Shown one piece after another: positions 25,701 to 37,700 of a stretch of 64,000 bases of DNA. Position numbers and translations under genes: made by a program. The stretch lies in the NCBI GenBank assembly GCA_034509425.1, contig JAVTVJ010000494.1:62001-126000 (forward strand), written 5' to 3'. Below the pieces are notes generated by a model. The model was not told the DNA's origin, did no database searches, and worked only from the letters and a program-made list of their open reading frames with translations. Source of the DNA: Eopsaltria australis. Taxonomy: Eukaryota; Chordata; Aves; Passeriformes; Petroicidae. The number at the start of each line of letters is the position of its first letter. Position 1 is the stretch's first letter.

Positions 25701-28700
25701 ATTTCAGATTTGGGTATGTCCCATTGGAATATAACCTACAGAATTTATCTTTCTGTGAAAGCAACATTTCTGCTTGACATACAGTCATAGAAGGTTTACC
25801 TTTTTAGACTAAAGCTTATTTTTCATATGGGAACACAGTTCATGCAGCTGATGTGGTTTTGTTTATGAAATATGGAATCATATAAAAATTATTTATTATA
25901 GCTTGTTATAATTCTGTCAGCATTTTTTTCTTCTGTTTAACAGCAGAGAAGGATGAAAACTAACTAAATTAACTAACTGAACTAACTAATTAAACTAACT
26001 AAAAAGGTGAACTAACTGCTCTTTTAAGTGAAAGAGTAGTTTTCATGGGATGTTTAGTCATTACTTTCTCATCCTGTTTTCCTGTGAGTTGACCTGAGGC
26101 AGCTGAAATCCGTTACTATATGACAAAGCAGCAAATGTGCTCATCCACAAGCAAATCAGTTCACAAGGATTTTGTACCAGTCAGGCAGAATGCTGGAAAA
26201 AGCTGATCAGCTTCTTTGCTCTGGTTCCCTTGGGGCCTTTTAAAGTTTAATGTTCAAATAAGATTCTTCCAATTAAAAACATCATCTGTCCATGTGCCTC
26301 CCACCAGCTGCCCTAGGAAGAAGGCCTGTGTGGCTGGCTGTTTCCTCTGGAAGTCTGTCAACTCTGTTGTCAGAGTAAGAGATGGTGTTTTACTCTGCTG
26401 CAGATAGAACTTACACATCACGTCAATCAGCAGCATTCATAGCTTGACTTCCCGCCACTACCTTCCTTTGTGAAAACCTCAACATAAATTGTGAGTGGAG
26501 GGGGATGTTTACACACATTTGGGTCAGCTGTCAAGAAGGTTATATCAGAAATAACCTTAGTTATAATGAGGACACACATGGAGCTTTTCTCCCTTCTTGT
26601 TTGGAGTTGGATATTGATAAAAAGGACAAAGGAATTTCTGGCACTTTTTTTATTATTTGTGAAGAAATTATATTGACTTCTGTCTCTTTTGCTAACCCCT
26701 ATTTTGCCAATTGGACCAATTTTGAAAACTGCCAGAAGCCCAAGAGGAAAAGAGACCAGGAGAGAGCCTGTATCCTATTGTACAAATAAAATTTAATCTG
26801 ATTAATAACTTAAAAAAAAAGTACGTAATTTCCTGTTTTAAGGCCTGCTACTGCCTTTCAATTAAAAAAGACAAATTCTCCCCCCGCCTCAAAAAAAATC
26901 AAAATAGAACTCTTTTACTGAAAGCTTTAAAATGCCATTGCTGTCTTCTTCCATTTATAGCTATCTAAGAATAGGCTTCCTTCTGTTTCCCACCCTGTAG
27001 CCTCCATTGAAGTCCCAAGCCTGTCTCAACCCTGTGAAGGGAGCTGCTTGCAGTTCCATCTTGCACCTCTCCCAAAAAAAAGGATTTAATCTTTGTTGAT
27101 AATGAATGAGCACAGGTTCTTCTAGTTACTACTTTACAACAGGTATGGCCTCATTGTTCAGTACTCACCTTGTAAAATGTGAGCCAGGATCTCTATAGAT
27201 ATGGCCAACAACTACTTTGATGTCTTGAAATGCTATTTTCATTTGCAAAATTGTGTGAAAAGAAACCTTTGAAGCAAAATATGGAGAAGATAATACATCT
27301 GAAGATGTTAATGACTTATTTGAAATATCTTTTGACTTACTCCACTGTTGTTCCTTACAAGTTTATGGTACTGCAGGGAGGAGCTGATAAAGCTGTACAG
27401 GATGAAAAGAAATGGTTTTTATTGTAAGGACAGAAAGAACTGAGCAAATATGAATTAGTGAACACCATGTAATAAGCCCACCAGGTATATGGCACAGTAT
27501 ACCTGTATTTTCCCAAAAGCAGATGTAGGAATACCCCCTTCAGAGGCAGTCAGATGCTGTTGCATTTGCAGGTATTCTAAAAGCACATGGAGACTTTGCC
27601 AGCTGCAGTTTGCTTTTGGGTCATGCATTTTCATGGGGAAAGGTCCAAAAGTAAGAAGCAGTCTAGGACATGGCAGTTTATTTATGAAAAGTAGCCAGCT
27701 TTTTTTGTATTTCAGACTTCAGATAAGGTATGTCTTGAAAGCATGTGTAAGAAACCCTTTAACTGTATCAGCAACATGATGCATCTCTTGGGGAGAAAGC
27801 ACCATCACAAACCAGAATAGTCCAACTTCATTAGAACATTGAGTACAATTAAGTTCTATTTCTGAGCTTGTTTACAATACTCTGTGAACAGATTCTGCAA
27901 ATATTGTTTTGTTTTTTTTTTTTTTTCAAAAGGAAAGAAAACCTTTTTGTGCCTCTTTAAATTACATGGAGTGCTCTCAAACTCACATGATTTTGCAAAA
28001 TGTGTACTCTTTTCTGTCTGGCTGAGGAATCATGAGGAATGTTCTCAAGCTGAGATTTGCCTGTAATATTAAAGGAATGTGATACTGTGAAAGTGGCATA
28101 CAGTACTCATGACATCGGCCTGTAGTACTTTAACAATCTTCTGGAGGTATCACTTGACATGTGTGGGAAGTCTAGTCCCCTTTACAGCTTTTTATGATAA
28201 TGTGTAAGCTGTTAAGAGTATGTGTTGGCTACATGGAGCTCTACTCTTGGTGCTTACTGTGTCAGAGTCATCTCAGATGATGCTAGTGGCATTCATCCAT
28301 TCATCCAGGTCAAAAAGAACTTACCCCTTTCTCTGTGTAATGCCCATTCAAACCTTACTAAGGAAACCATGCCCTTTCAAATTAAATTCTGATTTTGAAA
28401 GGAGAAATTGTACAATATCTCAATTTAAAAGAAGGGTATCTGTAAAATATATTAATTAAAATGTTTTCAGTTTAAAAATGCCAAACTTTAAATCCTATGA
28501 GTGGAGAAAGGTGTTTGAGAAGTTAGTTGACCAACTACTGTGGGTTAAGGAGTGGTAAGGACAGGAAATGCTGATCTGCAGTGATTTCTGGACGGCTATT
28601 TTGCCACCAGTGTGCTGAAACAGACGTTTTATTTCATATCAAACTACTGAAATAAAAACTTTTATGCAGTCTTTTTAAAAATGCAAGTAAATACTGTGCT

Positions 28701-31700
28701 GTATTACCTTTTATATGTGTTGTATATGTTTAAAAAATTATTTTAATTTCATCATTCTACTACTTTTACAAAATCATCCATGATTGTAAATAACTTATGG
28801 GTGACAAAAATACTGTCTGTCCTGATACAACTACATAGCTTCTCGCACAGTTAAATAACTGTGTACCCTATCTTTTCTGCAGCAGTACTCTATACTAAAA
28901 TAAAGAAGAAGATACTAAAAGCAAACAGTATTAGACTTCCTGACATATTTTATTGAGTTTGCTCTATCGATCACGAGAAAAAGCAAGTAAAAGCACTTAA
29001 AAGTAATTCAGATGTCCTCTCTTGCTTGAGTAAGTCAGCAAAATTCAATCAAAACATCTACTTGTTTCAAGAGCTTTGTGAAAGGTTTTTAAGGCTTTGT
29101 TCTAGCTGGGGTGATGTGAGACCTTCTGAGGTTCAGCCTAAGAATCTGACCCTAATGTTTTTCAGTCTCCAGAAATTTCTGCAGTCTGCTGCATAAGACT
29201 GGTTCTTGTCAGCACAGATCTGTCTTAGGTTAAACAAAACCACCTATGTCCTTGAAATCGTTAAGCCAGTGCTTGAGCCCTTCACTGACCTGAAGCCGCA
29301 TGCAGAGACTGATAGGTATAAACAGGTATAAACAGTGCATAATGTGTAGAATAATAAATTATCCCACTTTTTTAGCTTTTCACCTAGTCCTCCCAGCTAA
29401 AGTGTTAGCAGTTCTTTTTCTGTGGCACATTTTACTTTCTTAGCTACTATGTATAAAAGAAATGTGGAATCTTTTTTTTAGTCTGGTGTTATTTACCAAA
29501 AGTCAGCTGTTGCATTCAGCTGTTACTGGGCTCTTTTCATTAAAATAGTTTCTAACTCTTTCTTACATCTGCTGACAGGATAAAGACCTTGACCTCTTAC
29601 ATGCTTGTGTGTGAACTTACAGGGTGACTGCTAGTTTCAGGGAGTAAAAATGCAACTGCAATTTATGTGAGGGGAAAGAGCTGTTCTTTGGTCTTCAGAT
29701 GCAGCAAACCCATGCATGCTTGAAAATTACTGCCTTTTGTCATGATTTGGTGCATGGCAAAGAAGCTGTAGCTATTTGTCTTGTAACTGAGTACCATGCA
29801 CTAGGAATTCCTAGGTGTAGGTTTGTCTTTTGCTTGCATACCCCCAAGTCAAGTCACGAGAATACTCAGCATTTCAGTTCCCTGCTTTGTCTCTGCAAAG
29901 TAAACATTCTCACTATAGCAGAAATAATGTGGTACACTTTAAAAAAACCCACAAGTCCAGTGTTATTTTTAGTGGTTATAGATAGGTGATCTTTTTCTGT
30001 ATCTAATTCAGACACTAAACACAAAACCTTTTCTCTAGTACATTTCAGTTGTGTCTTTGGTTCAGCAGGCTTGTCTGACCTGAAGTGATAAGAGGGTAAT
30101 GCTGTGTGTTTGGTAAGGTGCATTGTTGCTTACATTGATGTTCTATACATAGTTTTGTGGGTTTAGGGAAATGGGAAATAATTTTAGGTCAGCAGCAGTG
30201 GTTTTTCTGATTACAGAGATAATCTTTATTCACTAATTATATGTTTATATTAAGAAAAAAGTCAGAAAACGCATAAGAATAGAAATATTCTAGAAAAGAG
30301 AATTTGCATGGCAGGAAGAAATTCTAACTGTGTGCAGCAGCCTTCCCCCACTGTCTTAGCAAGTCCAGATTAGTAGGCACAATTATCAATAGCTGTGTAT
30401 AAAAGCAGTTGGTATCTATATCACCAGGGTGACATAGGGTGACACCTCAGGAGGTCATCTAGTTCAGCCCCCTGCTCAAGGCAGGGTGCTCAGCCCATGT
30501 CCAGTCAGAGTTTGCATATCTTCAAGGATGGAGTCACTGCAACTTCTCTGGGCAGCCTATGCCAGCTTGTGGCCACCTTTGCAATTAATTTTTTTTTTTT
30601 TTAATCGTGTTCAGAAAGAGCCCACAACCTCTAAAAGACTCCAAGCAACATTAACTTCTGGAGGTTTGCAGGAGATGTGGTTACTGATCACCCAGTGATT
30701 ATGCTGCTTAATCTGGAAATGTTCCATCTGTGCTTAATGAACATTTGTCAGGATAGGGCCTACATCTTTATTCTAATAACCTGAAATAATTATAATATGT
30801 TTATTTTTAACTACTGTTTACTTCATGTTTATGTACTTGGCATCCAGGTCTGTTTACTCAGAGAGCCAGTGTCAGAGGATACAGACGGCAAGTGGATTGT
30901 TCATTTTCAATACTTGCATTAAAAGCCTGGAGTGGTGCAGGTAGATAAAAAGAGCACAACTCTTGATCAGGTGAAGAGCAGTTCTAGGAAAATAAATATT
31001 TTGGGTTTTTTTTTTTTTTCCATTTGTCATGGATCTTGTCTTTACTAATGAAAACAGATAAGTGCTTAACATACATAAGCATCACAGGAAAGTGAGGTGG
31101 TGATTGGCTGCTTCTGCTGCTGCTGCATCAATTGCCTAATCAGTTGTAATAAAATTTTATTGGCAGGCTGCAAATTTTTTTAGGTCTGTAAGTGAGAACA
31201 GAAGAGTCAGTGTTTTTTAGTAAGTGTAGCACGGAAGCCAGCTGTTACTTATCAATGACATGATTCAAGCCCTAGCATGTGTGAAAATAAATAAATAAAT
31301 ACTCCCCTTGATTTTTCATCAGCAGGCCTGCTGAGTCTTCTCAGACACAAAGTTTATTAACTGCTGCAAAGTCTTTCTGTGTGATGTAGTGTCTTTCCCT
31401 AAGAACTGTCTGTATATAAAGTATAGCCACTGTTGAATAGCTGTTTTATCAATGTCCAAGGTGTTTGATAATAAAAAACTTTTAAGAAGTTAAATTCAAT
31501 AACTGCACATATGTACTGGATCCCTAATGCCTTGTCAGGGCTTTAGCTCAGCTGTAACCCTTGCAGCACCTGCACTGCTGGAAACTGTCCTTGTAGTCAT
31601 TGACGTGTGTTGCTGGGGGAGCTTAACCGTGGTTGAGATAGTGGCCCTCTTTGCCTGGATAAGAGCTGATGTTCCTGGCTTTACCAAAGTAAGCAGAGTT

Positions 31701-34700
31701 CAGAAAATGCCTCGGTCCTTTGCTGCTGCCACTACAGCCTCAGCAAAAGTGGAGGTGGGATTGATCATCTCTGTCTGTATCCTGCGCAACTCAGTAGTAA
31801 AATTGCCTATGGCTGGTGAGTCCAGACACTCCCACAAGAGTGATACATATTTATTAAAAATTGCTAAAGCAGTTACAGCTTCAAATGCAGGCAGAATTAG
31901 TTTTTTGTTTTACTGTCATTCTGATATGCCACTAAAAATTGTTTCTTGGAAGGAGTATTGGGTAAATAAAACTGAGGTAGACCTTAAGCTCACTGCAGAG
32001 CAAATGCACATTGTTTGAGGTACTAAGGATTTTTTACACCCTTAATGTTCTTCTTGTGTATGATTAAGAAGTTAGGCACAAAGCTGCCTGAGCCCCAAGG
32101 CTTTCAGACTGGTTTGTGTCATGTCAGAGAATGGACTTTAGAATTCCTGACCCTGCTTTTCTTGCCCATTCGTTCATATTGTCATTGCTGAATGATTATC
32201 AGGCTGAAGGGTGAAGTAATGCTTCCTGAGTTCCTTATTTATTTGGTAATATGTTGCTTACTGTTTTAAATCCACTAGCTATATGTGTGTGAATACCTAC
32301 ATACCTACTACCTACCTACCTGCCTATCCATATCTTTATCTTTGTTTCCTTGTCTATAAAAGGAACTCTATTGAGGTCTTTTTGACCACCCAGAATATTA
32401 ATTCAATTGTCACTGTTCAAATTTTTTTCCCCTCAAAGTCCTTTGCTGTTTCCTCTGTTCATTTATGTACATTACTGTATTATGATTAAGCAATAGATAA
32501 CAGCAAAAATGTCTGGAAAAAAACCAGAGGCCAGGTCTCCAAAATATTCTCTAGGCTTAGGGATGCCTTTTCTCGTAGGGGAAGTGGTTCTTCTGGGCTG
32601 CTATTTTAGCCTGCTGCTCCGGGACTTCTTTCTGTACTATCTGCAACCAAATAGTTGTAAGTAAAGTGAGTTCCAGTTGATGCTTGACAGGAGAAATTTG
32701 TTTTGTCAGGAAATTAATGCACTTTGCATGGATTTTTCTCAAGTAACTTTGATGAATAAAAAAGCTGGCAGAAATAGCAGTTGTAGTCATAGAAGGTGGC
32801 CTCACATTTTTCATTACAGCAGGAGCAGCACAGACTGCAGAAGAACCTTAATCTCCTAGGTCAGTCAAAGCAGCGTGATGTAATCAAGCATCGGCCTGGC
32901 AGCAGCTTAGCAGAGAGCATATGCATATCACTACCTTCTAACCATATCAGCAACTGAGACCGTTAACTGTCACTAAAAATGTGTCACATGGCAGTTTGGG
33001 TTCTGATTACAACATCTGTGATCTGTAGCAGACTGCTGTCCCATACAGATGCCCTGCAATTCATACTGTATGTGAGGTAATGTTATTTAAGAGTGTCATC
33101 TAGGATAGTAGAATAAAAATTAACATATAAAATAATGAATATAGTTACTAAAAATACAGCTATTTACATAAAAAACCCCAACACCAAACTGCAATAAGAA
33201 TATAATATGCTATTACGGTGGTGAAAGCAAATTTGCAAGAGACTCATTAACCTACATGATGTGAGTGTTTGAGTAAGAGGAGGGAGTGAAAAATAACAGA
33301 GATTAAATAACTTCACCGTTTAATTAGTCCATGGCTTCTCCTATGCTTTCTGAAGTACTTTATCTTTCATTTTGAGTTGGAATTTGTCACATTATACTGA
33401 TTGCTTCAGCAGCAAAAGTTTTACTGAAGATGATGAGCATTGCAAGGGACAAAGCTCTTTTGACAAAGTGTTGAGGATGGTGAACTCCTGGCAAGGAAAC
33501 AAATGAGAAATTCCTCTTCTCAGTGTTTAACTGCTGTAATATATCTCTTGAATAAATACAAGATCACTTCAACTGGTCTTTTATTTTTGAAACTAAATGG
33601 AAGTACCCATTCCAGGAAAATCACAACAATTTGCAATTTGTTTGTCATAAAGCACTGGATGATAATGTGTATTTTTTCCCCTCCTGTAGGTGCCTGAGAT
33701 TATAAGCTCTATTCGACAAGCTGGAAAAATTGCCCGTCAAGAAGAGTTTCAGAATAACCTTTCGGATGTTGAAGACCCTTTTGCCAAAAAGTTTGAGGTG
33801 CTGTTCTGTGGACGGGTAACAGTAGCGCATAAAAATGCACCTCCAGCACTCATAGATGAATGCATTGAGAAATTTAATCGTGCAAGTTGTACAAAAAATT
33901 CAGATTTCAACTCATCGTCCCAACAACATGAAACTGCCAATAACTTTGGAGGCTTCTCTTTCAGCAGCAAATTTCGGTCTGTGTTCCAGCCCTTGGTCAG
34001 TGAAGAGGAGGAAAAAAGGCCAATTAGGAAATCTTTTTCTCAACCTGGACTTCGTTCCTTTGCTTTTAAGAAGGATTTCCAAGAGGGAAGCCTTAAGAGT
34101 AACAGCTTTGTCAGGTCTTTTGAAGAAGATGCAATTTCACTGAACCTAAAAAGTCAACTCATCTATGGACACAGTGTTGTGCAGCCAACTGACATTGCAG
34201 AAAACCGGACTATGTTGTTTACGGTAAAACAAGATTTGCATCTTCTGGTGGTTTTTCACATCTTGGAGTTTGGAATGGCAAACACCAAAGCAGATGTTCT
34301 GACAGATGGCAGTTACTTCTTTGATAACTTAATTCCAATTACCAAAGTTTAACTTCAACTTGCCTATTTCTCTGGATAGCATTACTTGTTAGTGCAAATT
34401 GGTTTGCATATTCTAAATAAGTTTATATTAAATCATTTAAAACAGTACTACATGAAACCTTGGGCTTCTAAAGAAAGCTTTTAGAAAGTTACTGCAAGTT
34501 AGTAGGTAGTTATGCAATTGCAAAATGGTATGAACACTTACACTAACTAGTAACAGCAGAAATAAATTTCCAGGTGAATGAATTGCCTGTAACTAGAGCA
34601 GAAGCACTAAACCATGACTGAGAGGTAGTAGACTTTGTCCCGTGGTAAGCAGTGTAATTGATGAACGTTCTCCTGTTGCCAGCATGTCTGTGTAATGATG

Positions 34701-37700
34701 GAGTAGTAGTGTAATAGCTTCCTACACTACTCCACGTGTGCCTCCACTCCTGCCCTGCTTTGGTGTGGCTAGCAATGCCCTTGCCTTGATAGGTGAGCAG
34801 CAAAACTATTTTCCAAGAACTCAGAAGCAAGTAAGGAATGTGGTATTTGCTCCTCTTACATTCCTGATGATAGATAGGCTATGTAACATATTTTACATAG
34901 CTTGTGTCTTCTGAGCGTAATGCCATCCTGGAGCTGATATTGCAAAGACTGGCTCTCCTAAGGTCATCTTGTATCTGTCAGCTACAGTTTGGGCTGGGCA
35001 TTCTTAAGGCCAGTAATGGAGTGGAGTGTGTGCAATTATAGCAGGATTTTTGAAGCAGGGAAAGAGGAACCTTAAGAAGGATTGCCACTGTGTTATGCCT
35101 GTAAATAGCAGCATGCAGAAAACGCTATAGTCAGCTATACCCAAATTAAAGCTTCTGTTAGGTTGTGGCAGGCTGACATCAGAGAGAGTGTGGAAGAAGT
35201 TTGAGAGATGTTTCTTCCCTAGTAAAAAGAAAGCTATGTTCACCTTCTTCCCATGAGCATGTATTTCACATAGAAAATATAGGTACCCTTTGTAATAATA
35301 ATGCCTAATTTTAAATAAATCGTGACTCTACTTTTACTTCATGGCACATATTTTAGAAATAGAAACATTATAGTTAGTCTGGGTAGGTCCAGATCCTCTT
35401 ACTCCAATGAGTGCATTTTTAATTTATATTAAATAGATGCAACAGTTCTCAAAGACACCTGCAGCTTCAGCCTGAATATAATATTAGTCACCTGCTGGCA
35501 GGCACATTTCTGAATTGTGAGGCTTTGCTGGTCTGGCTTTGTGTCTTGGGTTGCTTTTTGCCTGGGAAAATACTGTTTAATATGCACAGCTGTATTCTTT
35601 TCCTATTCAGCTTATAATCAGCTGAATATAAGGAAGTAACTCTAGCTTGTGCCTTCAGTATCCACAAGCAGCAACTCATGGCAGAGCTGAATTTGTTGGT
35701 TACCTGTCCCCAGTGTTCAGCAGGTTCTGAGTCAGGGAATGCAGGTGACATGCTCAGGTCTCATCAGTTTTTGTGTGGCTGTATATGAAGTGCTTTCAAG
35801 TAACTTAATATGCAGAGGAAAAAAATAGTTGGTATATTCTCAGTTAGTTATTTGGATGTTCCCCAGGACTGAAGGAAAGGTTGGTTGATGCATGAGGTGT
35901 GAAAAATATTCACATTCGTTATCTGCCAGCTCTCCTCATCTGATTCAAACAGTCCTGATTTTCATATATCTTCCTGAAAAGCTGCTTTTCTAGCCAGTTT
36001 ATTAGGATTTGGGGGGGAGGAGGGGGTATTTTTAGGTTTTTCTCCTGGCTGTATGATGCGTGGGAGGGGGAAGCGGTTCATTGGTTTGGGTATTTTCCCC
36101 TTGTTCAGTTGACTTTAAATGCCCAGGGGCCAAATGTGAAAGAATTATGAGCAATAAGAAGGAGCCTCTTGTTGCAGGGAGGGGAAAGCAGCAGCAATCA
36201 GGAGGCTGCTGAGTAGGTGTTGGAAGGAATAGCCCCATGAACATATGCAAGGTCAGCCTCAGGGACAATACAAGGAAACCAGCAGGCATCTGGGGAAAAT
36301 GGTTGTGACTGAAGTGAAGGAAGAGGTGGAAGGTGCATACACAGGACCATTTTTAGACTTACACAGGTGGCACATCTGACTTGATCTGTTCACACTCAAG
36401 ATTCGTCCTGTTCCCCTTTCTTAGGAAAGTACAGTTGTATTGTGCTGCTGATGTTTTTATATGCATCTTTTGGGATTTGGTAGTGATTTGGTAGTGATTT
36501 CTCTTAAGTTATCCTCTGAAGTGGATCCAAATTCCACCTGCCTTCCTAAAATCTGATATGAGACTTGTTTTTACAGTCTCTGATACGCTAGAAAATATGA
36601 AGAATTTAAATTTTTCTATTCCTATCTTGCAAAGATGTTGCCAGAAGCTGAAAAAATTAAAACAAGAGTTTCACCTTAAAAATGCCCTTTGCCCATCAAT
36701 ACTTAGCATCATCTTTTGACTGTACAAATGGCCTACAGATTAAATTACATTGGAAAATGTACTCCAGTAAATTAATTTGTATAGTTTTTGAGTTAAGTGC
36801 TTTAAATTAATTCTTATATGTACCATAAATAAATAAATCAAACTCTAAAAAATTATTAGGTGGAATGTAGGAAGAGGCAGACACTTGGATTTGAATTTTA
36901 CAGCAATCACATGAAGTAGCTTTTCTGACTGTGGTACATTCCAAGACTGCAGAAAATAAGAAAAGGGAGTGTGAGTGTATTTCTCTCAGTGCAAAGTGCA
37001 TAACCTATGATACAACATTGCTCTCATCTGTTTAAACATTATTTTCAGTCTCGTGTCTTGTTAAACCGTAATGTGCAGAGCTCTCAATGCCAGATCAGTG
37101 TTGCTTCAGTATTCTTTCCAGTAGTAATCTGCTAATTGATATAAATATACAGGTAGAAAAAAACTTGAGATCTATATTCAGGAAACATTTTTATAGTGGG
37201 ACAAAAGGAAGTGTAATGTTACTTGTTACCACTTTGAAATTTATTTTGCTCTTTTTAGATTGGCCAGTCTGAAGTTTACCTTATCAGTCCTGACACAAAA
37301 AAAGTCGCAATAGAGAAAAGCTTTAAAGAAATATCCTTTTGTTCTCAGGTAAGATTGTAGTGTATTCTTTTTCTCTTTTTTTTTTTTTTTTTGTTTAAAT
37401 ATCCTCTGCTTGTGAATGCTCACGTAATCCTCTCTCTTTGCACTCCATATGGATTCCCTCAACAGCAGTTTCAGTCATTGCTATTGAAAAGCTGCTGATT
37501 AATCAGTAGTTTTATAAAACCATCATTCTTTCATGCGTTGCATTGTGATTTCTGAGACAAAGAATCACTTCTGTGTGCAGTGGATGAATAATATTAGCTA
37601 GAAGGAGCACACTGGTCAGGAACACACTCTTGTTTGAGATTGCAGTGAGCATGATTCACGATTGTGCAAATCTTGGGATCTTTGAGCCATGTTGTTCTCT

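Larger units (their letters stand above)
16769..33689 (+). other. TBC1D1: TBC1D1 intron after exon 1b (about 16.9 kb)
   Basis: Bounded by AAG|GTAGGC and CTCCTGTAG|GTGCC. It contains two antisense CR1 copies (23311-24190 and 30441-30620), an ACTA-type simple repeat (25958-26018), a paired forkhead-like palindrome (19017-19037) and several poly-T runs. A 163-codon plus-strand ORF at 31527-32018 has no recognisable protein. No TBC1D1 PTB1 exon was found in it. Confidence 0.85.

Noticed and set aside
31527..32018. 163-codon plus-strand ORF as a novel gene
   Set aside because: About one ORF this long is expected by chance in this much AT-rich DNA. There is no domain, and the opposite strand looks more protein-like.
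1..33689. Canonical TBC1D1 N-terminal exon with the PTB1 core
   Set aside because: None of the conserved PTB1 peptides I remember from mammals appears in any frame; it probably lies upstream of the window.
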